Below are positions 1 to 6,684 of a stretch of 8,631 nt of DNA, piece after piece. The notes below the pieces were generated by a model, which did no database searches, was not told where the DNA came from, and saw only the letters and a program-made list of their open reading frames with translations. Every line of letters starts with the position of its first letter. Position 1 is the stretch's first letter. A program made the translations under genes and the position numbers. Source of the stretch: Bacteroidales bacterium (GTDB taxonomy: Bacteria; Bacteroidota; Bacteroidia; Bacteroidales; WCHB1-69); assembly GCA_017618435.1 (NCBI GenBank), contig JAFZUH010000170.1:1-8631 (forward strand), given 5' to 3'.

Positions 1-153
1 TAACCATTTTAGCACAATTTTTTATCCCTGACTTTTCGCACTATATGCAAACGGGAGCCTGTTTCTGCATTGATTTCCAAACAGATAAATGGGAATCTAT
101 ATTCACCGCCAAGCGTACCGTTCGGTTTTATGTCAGAATAAATTAAAACAACC
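1..153. other. Unresolved window edge: open frames on both strands
   Basis: No gene can be assigned with confidence. On the plus strand a frame is open from position 3 to a TAA at 144-146 (47 codons, ending FYVRIN). It could be the tail of a gene entering from outside and converging on porT. On the minus strand a frame overlapping the porT stop is also open and ends in TAA near position 5. It reads DIKPNGTLGGEYRF near its middle, has no ATG, and would need a TTG start. The minus reading has the more ordinary amino-acid mix. The plus reading is rich in Phe and Cys, as antisense shadows often are in AT-rich DNA. Neither matches a family I recognise, and I see no convincing terminator hairpin after porT. 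Confidence 0.3.
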
Positions 154-855
154 CTATTCAAACAAAATCGAAAATTGGAAAGTTTTGGTACTCAATCTTT
201 CAACACTATTGGCAAAGAAATTATCCTCCGGTTTTAGTATATTTATGACCCCATAAACCATTCTGAACTCCAATGCCAATTTAAAACTTTCCAGATAGAA
301 ATCTGTCCCCACACCGGCAATAACCTGCAAATCACTTGCTTTTAATTTCAACATAATATCATTTACAGGATTTCTTTTTTTAGAGCGAGTAGCCATATCA
401 AAACCATATTGTGCCCCAAAAATACTATAAAAACGGAAATTATTCATTCGGGAGGATTTGAGTTTAAATACTAATGGTAAATTGAGGTAAACCGACTCTA
501 TATTTTTGGACACCCAAGTACTCTCTTGTGTATTTCCAATAGCATAATCCACTTTTCTGTCTATCAATGAGATGTGCGGAACAAAACGAAAATCCAAATA
601 TTCCCAAACACGCAAATTAATAACGATTCCAATGTCAAAACCACTCATACCGCTGGTTTCAATTTCCATTAACGAATCATAAGTATTCAGATTAGTTTGT
701 GGTCTTATCGCAAAATTGGCAAAATTATACCCTATCAAATAACCGAAATGAAACCTTTTTGCATCATAGTGAGGCATATTATAAGTTCGCGTTTGAGCCA
801 ACACCCCAAAAGCAAACACCAACAATAACAAAAAAGTCAAGGTATATTTTTTCAT
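154..855 (-). CDS. porT: PorT-family outer membrane protein (type IX secretion system)
   Basis: A 233-residue protein with a clear signal peptide: MKK, a run of Leu/Phe, then VLA|Q with predicted cleavage after residue 20. The mature part alternates polar and hydrophobic residues and ends in aromatic FQFSILFE, as in small outer-membrane beta-barrels. The early segment FHFGYLIGYNFANF and the total length fit the PorT/SprT family. That family is required for type IX secretion of surface and secreted proteins in Bacteroidota, but its exact biochemical role is not known. The gene is last in a run of minus-strand genes, 34 bp after the heptose kinase, and has no obvious promoter of its own, so co-transcription is likely. 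The ATG at 853-855 directly precedes the signal peptide. The other possibility is a generic PorT-like beta-barrel not dedicated to T9SS. Confidence 0.85.
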   Translation of the reverse strand: MKKYTLTFLLLLVFAFGVLAQTRTYNMPHYDAKRFHFGYLIGYNFANFAIRPQTNLNTYDSLMEIETSGMSGFDIGIVINLRVWEYLDFRFVPHISLIDRKVDYAIGNTQESTWVSKNIESVYLNLPLVFKLKSSRMNNFRFYSIFGAQYGFDMATRSKKRNPVNDIMLKLKASDLQVIAGVGTDFYLESFKLALEFRMVYGVINILKPEDNFFANSVERLSTKTFQFSILFE

Positions 856-889
856 TATTGTTTTAACGCAAGAAAAAACAATAAATTGC

Positions 890-1903
890 TTATGCAGTAT
901 ATAAATTTACAAGTTCTTTGTAAAATCTGTCCTTATCAATGGCTACCACACCTGCATATTCACAGACTATACCACCTGCCAAGTTTGACCATTCTGCCAC
1001 TTCTTTTGGGGATAATTGTGCTGTTAGACATAGTGTTGCCACGCTCAAGACGGTATCTCCCGCCCCCGAAACATCTGCAATATGCCTTCTATGAGCAGGG
1101 ATTTGTTCTATTTTCAAACCCTTATCGGTATTTTCAATAATCATCACTCCATTTTCTGACAATGTCAGCAAAAGCATTTTATGTTGTTTTTGCTGCATAA
1201 AACCCTCTATTTTAGACACAAAGGCATTATCATTAATTTGTAAATCCGCTACATTCAAGCCCTCTTTCAATTCTTTAAAATTAGGTTTAAATATGGTTGC
1301 ATGATGATATTGTTGAAAATTCTTCTTTTTGGGGTCTATGGTTATCGGAATATGTTTTGCATTGGCAACTTTTACAATTTCATCTATCAAGATTGTATCA
1401 ATTACGCCTTTGTCATAGTCTTCAAAAAGAATGGCATCAATTTGTTTTTCATCAACCAATTGAACAATTTTACCCATCAAAGCCTGCCTGTCTTCTTCAG
1501 ACAACGAGTTGCGTTGTTCATCGTCCAATCTCAATAATTGCACATTATTTGCCAATACCCTATGTTTGACAGTTATTTTTCTATTGGGACTTTGCACAAT
1601 CCCCATCGTTGGCAAATCGGCTTCTTGCATGGTTTGCAAAAACAATGTGTCCTTTTCATTTTTTCCGATTACACTACACAATATAGGCGTTGCACCCAAT
1701 GCTTTCAGATTTAAAGCCACATTGGCAGCCCCACCCAAACGCACATACCTTTTTTCGACATCTACCACAGGTACAGGGGCTTCCGGAGATAATCGTGAGG
1801 CAGTACCAACAACATAATCATCTAACATCACATCGCCCACCACTAAAATTTTCAACTTTGAAAATTGGGCAAAAACACATTGTATTTTTTGTAGACTTTC
1901 CAT
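890..1903 (-). CDS. rfaE1: D-glycero-beta-D-manno-heptose-7-phosphate kinase (RfaE1/HldE kinase domain only)
   Basis: A 337-residue PfkB/ribokinase-fold kinase. By family it phosphorylates D-glycero-D-manno-heptose 7-phosphate at C1 to give the 1,7-bisphosphate, an early step towards ADP-heptose for the LPS inner core, in the cytoplasm. The N-terminal part (VGDVMLDDYV at 22-31, then SRLSPEAPVPVV at 36-47) is characteristic of HldE. The substrate-side PfkB motif GGAANVALNL starts at residue 57, a DPKKKNF segment lies mid-protein, and the catalytic motif GAGD is at 280-283 with Asp283 as the presumed base. Bifunctional HldE has about 475 residues; this protein stops after the kinase, so the nucleotidyltransferase (RfaE2) must come from elsewhere. 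Its ATG follows the TAA of the rhodanese gene with no gap, which suggests translational coupling. A different sugar-phosphate specificity cannot be excluded. Confidence 0.85.
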   Translation of the reverse strand: MESLQKIQCVFAQFSKLKILVVGDVMLDDYVVGTASRLSPEAPVPVVDVEKRYVRLGGAANVALNLKALGATPILCSVIGKNEKDTLFLQTMQEADLPTMGIVQSPNRKITVKHRVLANNVQLLRLDDEQRNSLSEEDRQALMGKIVQLVDEKQIDAILFEDYDKGVIDTILIDEIVKVANAKHIPITIDPKKKNFQQYHHATIFKPNFKELKEGLNVADLQINDNAFVSKIEGFMQQKQHKMLLLTLSENGVMIIENTDKGLKIEQIPAHRRHIADVSGAGDTVLSVATLCLTAQLSPKEVAEWSNLAGGIVCEYAGVVAIDKDRFYKELVNLYTA

Positions 1904-2281
1904 TTATTCTTCGGTTTTATGTGATGAACAACAAGAACATTTGCATTGCATTTCTACGGCAGATTTCATTGGCAAACGAGATTCTTTCCACTCTAAAATT
2001 CCACCTTCGAGAACAGCAACCGATTTGAAGCCATTTTGCAACAAAAATTCAGCCGCCTCAACGCTTAACAAACCAATAGCACAACATAAAACGATATGAC
2101 TATCTTTGTTCAAAGAGTTGATATTTGTTTTCAACAACGAAAAAGGCATATAAACCACATGAGGCATATCTATCCAAATATCATCAGTTTCTTGTTTTTC
2201 CCTTATATCAACTAACACGATTTGCTGTTTTTGCAATTTTTCATACACCTCTTTAGGAGTTATACTATTGATTGTCATCAT
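1904..2281 (-). CDS. Single-domain rhodanese-like protein with Cys-rich C-terminal tail
   Basis: A 125-residue cytoplasmic protein with one rhodanese domain (about residues 5-105). The visible signs are VLVDIREKQE (22-31, the usual DxR-E segment), the active-site loop C67-A-I-G-L-L-S73 fitting the CxxGxxS pattern, and the closing VLEGGILEW (90-98). Rhodaneses carry a persulfide on the loop cysteine and move sulfane sulfur to an acceptor; the acceptor here is unknown. After the domain comes a short tail with Cys113, 115, 117 and 118 plus His121, which could bind a metal or act in thiol exchange. Two successive ATG codons (2279-2281 and 2276-2278) are possible starts. The gene overlaps the end of the upstream small membrane-protein gene by 14 or 17 bp and abuts rfaE1 without a gap, so the three are probably one operon. 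Confidence 0.85.
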   Translation of the reverse strand: MMTINSITPKEVYEKLQKQQIVLVDIREKQETDDIWIDMPHVVYMPFSLLKTNINSLNKDSHIVLCCAIGLLSVEAAEFLLQNGFKSVAVLEGGILEWKESRLPMKSAVEMQCKCSCCSSHKTEE

Positions 2282-2474
2282 TATTTATCTTTTTATTATT
2301 TTTTTGTACTATTTTATTGACCAATTTTGTCAAAAGCATAAACAACAACATAAAAATTAAAATGCCCAGCATACCACCAATAACAACAAACATTGGATTT
2401 ATGGCATTTTTTGGTGCAGTTTCACCTATTTGACAAATTATATTACTGAAAACAAACAGCAAACACCAATTCAT
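2265..2474 (-). CDS. Small membrane protein of unknown function
   Basis: A predicted 69-residue protein that I do not recognise. It has a short hydrophobic N-terminal segment (residues 3-16), then a strong transmembrane helix (about 27-48, rich in Leu, Met, Phe and Gly), then a basic, Asn/Lys-rich hydrophilic tail (50-69). The N-terminal segment may be a weak signal peptide or a second membrane helix. I chose the ATG at 2472-2474; a TTG two codons upstream (2478-2480) is in frame but is the poorer start. A -7-like box lies about 20 bp upstream, and the stop codon overlaps the start of the rhodanese gene. Both support a real first gene of an operon. It could in principle be spurious, since it is short and of simple composition. 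Confidence 0.6.
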   Translation of the reverse strand: MNWCLLFVFSNIICQIGETAPKNAINPMFVVIGGMLGILIFMLLFMLLTKLVNKIVQKNNKKINNDDNQ

Positions 2475-2493
2475 CTTCAAAATATTATATGTG

Positions 2494-2501
2494 CAAAGAT
2501 A
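2494..2501 (-). promoter_or_regulatory. Candidate Bacteroidota -7 box for the small-membrane-protein/rhodanese/rfaE1/porT cluster
   Basis: On the minus strand this reads TATCTTTG, followed by C, and matches the Bacteroidota primary-sigma -7 consensus TAnnTTTG. It sits 20 bp upstream of the ATG at 2474, which is reasonable for a short leader. I see no good TTTG -33 box at the expected distance. The same TAYCTTTGC string precedes tRNA-Asn and the gldA-like gene. Confidence 0.5.
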
Positions 2502-2551
2502 CCATTTTTATTATAACATTGGATTTTTGCATTTTAAAATCCTCTGCAATA

Positions 2552-3526
2552 TTAGAATGATTGTATTTGCGTTAAAATATTATTCCATTGCATTTCCGAA
2601 AATTTGGTACCCACCACCTCTACAATTTTGGAAGACACTAAAGAACCCATTTTTGCAGACTTTTGCAAATCAAATCCTTGGGCATAACCTGCCAAAAATC
2701 CGGAAGCATACAAATCGCCGGCACCGGTAGTATCAATACGTTGAGCAGGAAAAACATCAACAGCAAAACTTTCTTTACCGCATTGTATCAAAGAACCCTT
2801 GGCTCCTATTTTCACTACGGCAATTTTACATTGTTGTGCAATTTCCGCCAGTGCCTCTTGCGGTTGTTTATGGGTATAGGCAAAAGATTCTTCCTCGTTG
2901 GCAAACACAATATCCACATTGTTTTTTATTATATTTGTCAGGAAATCAATATTTTCTTCAACAACATTATAACTTGCCATATCCAAAGATACCTCCAAAC
3001 CCATTTTTTTTGCAGTTTCTACCGCTTGTTTTATCAAATCATGATTTTGCAACAAATAACCTTCAATATGGAGAATATCATAACCTTTAAACAAATCTTC
3101 GGTAATATCTTCAGCGGTTATTGCAGCGGCTATGCCTAAATAAGTAGCCATGGTACGCTCTCCGTCTGCAGAAATAAAAGAAGTGCAAAAACCGGACATT
3201 CCCTCTCCTTTGAACAATATCGGTTTCACTCCATTTCTTTCCATATCGGCTTGAAAATTCCGACCGACCTCATCTTGCCCGACTATACCGACAAAAGCAG
3301 ATGGAATTCCCATTTTCGCCAAACCTGTCAATGTATTAGCGGCCGACCCGCCCGAGACATACGTTTTGGAAAAATGGCTCATTTCTTTTTCCAATTGTTG
3401 TGCCAAATTCAAATCTATCAATTGCATACTTCCTTTGGGCAAATGATGTGCCTGTAAAAATGTATCATCGTTAATTTGAATCAAAATATCTGTCAAAGCA
3501 TTGCCAATACCAATAATTTTTTTCAT
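2552..3526 (-). CDS. PfkB-family carbohydrate/nucleoside kinase, adenosine-kinase-like
   Basis: A 324-residue ribokinase-fold kinase of the adenosine-kinase-like branch. By family it transfers the ATP gamma-phosphate to a sugar or nucleoside hydroxyl in the cytoplasm; the actual substrate cannot be read from the sequence. The motifs are IGIGNALTDIL (5-15), the substrate-binding GGSAANT (59-65), the second-half signature with DTTGAGD, GAGD at 268-271 with Asp271 as catalytic base, and FANEEES mid-protein. Length is normal for the family. It lies just after the terminator of tRNA-Asn on the same strand and 77 bp before the start of the next gene. I see no TAnnTTTG box between the terminator and its ATG (3524-3526), so its promoter is not identified. 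Alternatives are ribokinase, inosine/guanosine kinase or a general sugar kinase. Confidence 0.85.
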   Translation of the reverse strand: MKKIIGIGNALTDILIQINDDTFLQAHHLPKGSMQLIDLNLAQQLEKEMSHFSKTYVSGGSAANTLTGLAKMGIPSAFVGIVGQDEVGRNFQADMERNGVKPILFKGEGMSGFCTSFISADGERTMATYLGIAAAITAEDITEDLFKGYDILHIEGYLLQNHDLIKQAVETAKKMGLEVSLDMASYNVVEENIDFLTNIIKNNVDIVFANEEESFAYTHKQPQEALAEIAQQCKIAVVKIGAKGSLIQCGKESFAVDVFPAQRIDTTGAGDLYASGFLAGYAQGFDLQKSAKMGSLVSSKIVEVVGTKFSEMQWNNILTQIQSF

Positions 3527-3563
3527 TGCATTCTATTTTTTTAATTCCACATTGTACAGAAAC

Positions 3564-3588
3564 AAAAAAAGCCGATTTTACATCGGCT
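3564..3588 (-). terminator. Rho-independent terminator of tRNA-Asn
   Basis: On the minus strand a perfect 7-bp stem AGCCGAT/ATCGGCT (3588-3582 with 3576-3570) closes a 5-nt loop GTAAA and runs into a tract of T residues. It begins immediately after the encoded CCA end of the tRNA, so it should end the tRNA transcript before the PfkB kinase gene. Confidence 0.9.
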
Positions 3589-3665
3589 TGGCTCCCCCTG
3601 CTGGACTTGAACCAGCGACCCTCTGATTAACAGTCAGATGCTCTAACCAACTGAGCTAAGGAGGA
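3589..3665 (-). tRNA. tRNA-Asn (anticodon GTT)
   Basis: A 77-nt cloverleaf including an encoded CCA. The acceptor stem TCCTCCT pairs with AGGGGGA with one T-G wobble, and the discriminator is G. The D-arm is GCTC-AGTTGGTTA-GAGC. The anticodon arm is TCTGA-CTGTTAA-TCAGA with anticodon GTT at 3629-3631, reading AAC/AAU. The T-arm is GCTGG-TTCAAGT-CCAGC. All stems pair, so it looks functional. It stands alone as a single-gene unit between its own -7-like box and a terminator. Confidence 0.97.
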
Positions 3666-3695
3666 ATCTGTATAAAGGTTTATTTTTATACAATG

Positions 3696-3703
3696 CAAAG
3701 GTA
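3696..3703 (-). promoter_or_regulatory. Candidate Bacteroidota -7 box for tRNA-Asn
   Basis: The minus strand reads TACCTTTG followed by C, matching TAnnTTTG. It ends 30 bp before the mature tRNA 5' end, which leaves a leader of roughly 24 nt. A TTTG at 3722-3719 could serve as the -33 box, although the 15-bp gap is short for this class. Runs of A and T flank the site. Confidence 0.55.
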
Positions 3704-3807
3704 GCATTTTTTTTCATACAAATTGCATTTTTTTGAAAAAAAATAAAAAAATCCATATCTAACTATGAAACAAACAAATGAGAGAAACCAAACGAACACC
3801 GTTGCAA

Positions 3808-5865
3808 CTATTTTATTGGCTTTGCCTCTTTTTTACCTTCCCAAATACGCAACAAAACACCTTCCAACAGCAGAAAAACAAGTCCTAATACGAGAAATAA
3901 ATAATATAGGAACTTATGCTGGGGGCTCGTTATTTGATTTTGAATTTCTTGTATGTTTTTGTGTTGAATATCCAATACGGAAAATTCAGTAAAATTATAT
4001 TTATCAATTAATTCCGACAAATCTTCTTGAGACAGAAATTGCATCGCCGATTCATTTCTATTGAAATTAAAAGCAAGCATATTCAAAGTATCGCGTTTGT
4101 TATGCAAAACAAACACACCGCTCTCTTTCACGTTGTCATGAACTTTTATTTGCATATTATCCCTATTGTAACGAACTACTTCGGGAATAAATGTTTGTTT
4201 GTTATCGGTCAATTCCAAAACATCATCATTTACAACGGTATTATTTAATGTTATCAACTCATCTTTGCCGATTGTATAATACAAATTGGTTTCCTCGTTG
4301 CTAATAACCATCATATTATAAATTGTCGGAACAAAAACAGCATGTTTCATAAAATCAGAATATTCTTCTGACAAAGGAGAAGCCAAGACAAAGACAAGAC
4401 CATTGCCATACTGTTCAACCGTAAGATAATCGGCATTATTTTCCAAAGCGATAAGCGTTTCTTTGTTTTTACCGATACTTTTGTTGAATTCAAAATAAGT
4501 TTTAACATTGGGCAAGTCAATATTTTCAGGATAAGCCTCAAAAACATTCTCAAACAAAGGGTGATGTACATTGAGTTTATCAAATTTTGTGGGAGTAGTA
4601 TTTAACTTGCCTAATGTTGTAACATTCAAATATTGATTTATTTTATTATTATAAGTTTCATTTACAGGCAAAAGCAACAAATTTCCACCCTTGTTCACAT
4701 ATTGTTCAATCTCATGGACAAATCCATCGGAAATATCATCGGAAACATCTACTATCAATAGTTGCTGGTTAGGAAAATCCTGATAATTAACTGAACGAAT
4801 GTCGTATGTTGAAAAAACAACACCGCTGTCGTATGCAAACAATTGTTCTATATATTTATTGTTTTTTCCGTTATAACAATGCAAAACATTCATTTTTTCT
4901 CTAACATTAAGTGAGAAAAAAAGCTGGTCATCAAAAGTAATCGGATAATCCATTATTTTGATGGAACCTGTTTGCCATTGTTTGGAATCAAGGGTTACAT
5001 TCAATCGTCCTGTTACACTTGTATTTGCCTTTATATCCAGACTCGTAAGGGCTTTTTGCTGATTGTTCAGAAACAATTTTACAGGCACTTTTTCCATATC
5101 TTTATCCGACTGATTGGAAACGCTAAAATAAATATCAATATTCTGCCCTGCTATTAAATTAGGGGATAATATCCATGCAGAATCCACACTTAAATTATTG
5201 ATTGTATTTGTTTTCATTGGAACAAAAAAAGCCTCCAAAAGCGAATCCTGCTTTAGTTGCCCAAAATCGGCCATTGTTGTCTGAAAATCGGAAAAAAGAT
5301 AAAAACTTCCACGCTGTCCATCAAAACCCATATTTTGCCGCATATACGCATAAATTTCCGACAAAGTTTTAGATACAGGGGTTATTGCAATATCATCTAT
5401 TTCCTTTTTTATTTCTTGCTTGGCAAATGTACGTTGGTGTTTGATTTCCATATCGTTTGTAAGCAACATAAACATATCCGTTTCACCAAAAGCCTCAACG
5501 AGGGCTTTGGCTTGCGTTTTGGCTTCATTGAGCAAATTGCCGTTTTGACTTTCATTGGACATTGAGAACGAATTGTCTATATACAGACAAACAACATTTT
5601 GTCGGGAATGGGTATTGGTATTTTTTTTAGGAATATAAGGTTTGGCAAACGAAACAACCAAACAAACAATGGTCAAAATACGCAAAGACAAGATAATCAA
5701 TTTTTTAATTTGCGACTGTCTATGCATTTGTTTTTTTAATGTCGTTAAAAAAGCAGTATTGGAAAAATATTGAATACGATAACGTCTGAATTGAAACAAA
5801 TGGACAACAATGGGGATAAGCACCAAAAAGAGTCCCCAAAGAACGTTAGGATAAACAAATGCCAT
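3808..5865 (-). CDS. BatA/von Willebrand factor A domain membrane protein
   Basis: A 685-residue inner-membrane protein. The N-terminal BatA-type double-membrane region has one helix at about 8-24, then the basic RFRRYR-like turn with SNTAFL, then a second helix at about 56-73. A vWA domain follows (about 90-215). Its MIDAS motif is D97-x-S99-x-S101, with S192-D193 as the likely third metal site and T162 or T167 as possible second site. Next comes a long extracytoplasmic region with beta-rich segments and a GATase-like Rossmann stretch (about 325-400, LLIVDVSDDI ... GGNLLLLP). A final helix (652-671) ends in a short basic tail. The family is common in Bacteroidota and is loosely tied to aerotolerance (Bat) loci, but its function is not established. 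The gene starts 8 bp after the GldA-like ATPase, so it is almost certainly co-transcribed. A role as partner or regulator of the ABC system is inference only. Confidence 0.8.
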   Translation of the reverse strand: MAFVYPNVLWGLFLVLIPIVVHLFQFRRYRIQYFSNTAFLTTLKKQMHRQSQIKKLIILSLRILTIVCLVVSFAKPYIPKKNTNTHSRQNVVCLYIDNSFSMSNESQNGNLLNEAKTQAKALVEAFGETDMFMLLTNDMEIKHQRTFAKQEIKKEIDDIAITPVSKTLSEIYAYMRQNMGFDGQRGSFYLFSDFQTTMADFGQLKQDSLLEAFFVPMKTNTINNLSVDSAWILSPNLIAGQNIDIYFSVSNQSDKDMEKVPVKLFLNNQQKALTSLDIKANTSVTGRLNVTLDSKQWQTGSIKIMDYPITFDDQLFFSLNVREKMNVLHCYNGKNNKYIEQLFAYDSGVVFSTYDIRSVNYQDFPNQQLLIVDVSDDISDGFVHEIEQYVNKGGNLLLLPVNETYNNKINQYLNVTTLGKLNTTPTKFDKLNVHHPLFENVFEAYPENIDLPNVKTYFEFNKSIGKNKETLIALENNADYLTVEQYGNGLVFVLASPLSEEYSDFMKHAVFVPTIYNMMVISNEETNLYYTIGKDELITLNNTVVNDDVLELTDNKQTFIPEVVRYNRDNMQIKVHDNVKESGVFVLHNKRDTLNMLAFNFNRNESAMQFLSQEDLSELIDKYNFTEFSVLDIQHKNIQEIQNQITSPQHKFLYYLFLVLGLVFLLLEGVLLRIWEGKKEAKPIK

Positions 5866-5873
5866 ACAATTAA

Positions 5874-6584
5874 TTAATATGAAGTTAGTTGATGAAACAA
5901 ACTTTCAAGATTATTGTTTTGTGCTTTGGACAAGAGATTAGCCATAGAATCATCGGCTTTTATTTGTCCCTTGTCTATAATGATAGCCCTATTGCACACG
6001 GCCTCAACTTCTTGCATAATATGCGTAGACATCAATATGGTTTTTGTTTTTCCGATATTTTTTATCAAATTTCTGATTTCCACCAACTGATTAGGGTCCA
6101 AACCTGATGTCGGTTCATCTAAAATCAATACCTCCGGGTCATGTATCAAGGCTTGTGCCAAGCCCACCCTCTGCTTGTACCCTTTTGACAAGGCGGCTAT
6201 TTTCTTGTTTTTTTCCGGAGTTAAGCCCGTTAGGGCAATCATATCGTCTATCCTTTGCCGCTTGTTTTTCACATGATGCACACCGGCAATAAATTCCAGA
6301 TATTCCTGTACATACAAATCCAAATACAAGGGATTGTTTTCGGGTAAATACCCTATTCTTTTGGTTATTTCCAATGCATTTTCCAAAACATCGTATCCGC
6401 AAACGGACATCGTTCCCTTGGTTTGCGGGTGATAGCAAGTGATAATCTTCATCAAAGTGGATTTGCCGGCACCGTTGGGACCCAACAAACCGACAACTTC
6501 ACCTTTTTTTATTTCAAAAGACACATTATCAAGAGCTTTTTGTTCACCGAACAGTTTTGTTATATTTTTTGCAACAATTGACAT
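5874..6584 (-). CDS. gldA: ABC transporter ATP-binding protein, GldA-like
   Basis: A 236-residue ABC ATPase with all key motifs: Walker A GPNGAGKST (35-43), IGYLPENNPLYLDLYV in place of a canonical Q-loop (77-92), signature LSKGY (132-136), Walker B VLILDE (152-157) with Glu157 as catalytic base, the D-loop SGLDP, and H-loop His188. The YLPE-NPLYLDLYV stretch and GLDPNQL (161-167) closely resemble what I recall of Flavobacterium GldA, the ATPase of the GldA-GldF-GldG exporter linked to gliding motility. Many non-gliding Bacteroidota carry homologues. It is shorter than classical GldA (about 300 residues), ending soon after the core. No permease gene is adjacent; the next gene is the BatA-like protein 8 bp downstream. 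A -7-like box lies 25 bp upstream of the ATG (6582-6584). The ATPase assignment is certain; the motility role is not. Confidence 0.85.
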   Translation of the reverse strand: MSIVAKNITKLFGEQKALDNVSFEIKKGEVVGLLGPNGAGKSTLMKIITCYHPQTKGTMSVCGYDVLENALEITKRIGYLPENNPLYLDLYVQEYLEFIAGVHHVKNKRQRIDDMIALTGLTPEKNKKIAALSKGYKQRVGLAQALIHDPEVLILDEPTSGLDPNQLVEIRNLIKNIGKTKTILMSTHIMQEVEAVCNRAIIIDKGQIKADDSMANLLSKAQNNNLESLFHQLTSY

Positions 6585-6684
6585 TTCAATATTGATTTTT
6601 TAGGTTTTGCAAAGGTACACAAAATTTTCTGAAAAAATGAGGATAAAAACCTGCTCTATCTTTAGTATAAATGTTTTCAAACAA
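6585..6684. other. Spacer between the R-M pair and the gldA-like operon
   Basis: A 100-bp AT-rich gap containing the candidate gldA promoter. I find no strong terminator for the methyltransferase gene; an AGG/CCT hairpin before a T run near 6632-6650 is too weak to call. Confidence 0.5.
6610..6617 (-). promoter_or_regulatory. Candidate Bacteroidota -7 box for the gldA-like operon
   Basis: The minus strand reads TACCTTTG followed by C, a match to TAnnTTTG, ending 25 bp before the gldA-like ATG. No clear -33 TTTG is present at the usual distance. It is the same string as upstream of tRNA-Asn. Confidence 0.55.

Noticed and set aside
2475..2480. TTG start two codons upstream for the small membrane protein
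   Set aside because: An ATG follows at 2472-2474 and leaves the protein essentially unchanged; ATG is the more likely start.
890..3526. Two PfkB kinases as a recent tandem duplication
   Set aside because: They belong to different branches (HldE-type and adenosine-kinase-like) and share only the general fold motifs, so a recent duplication is not supported.
886..5565. Numerous plus-strand open frames of 60-160 codons opposite the minus-strand genes
   Set aside because: They are rich in Phe, Cys, His and Ile, lie wholly antisense to genes with recognisable motifs, and show no domain of their own. They are shadows.
6632..6655. Possible terminator after the methyltransferase (AGG/CCT arms then T run)
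   Set aside because: Only about three paired bases with a long AT loop; too weak to call.
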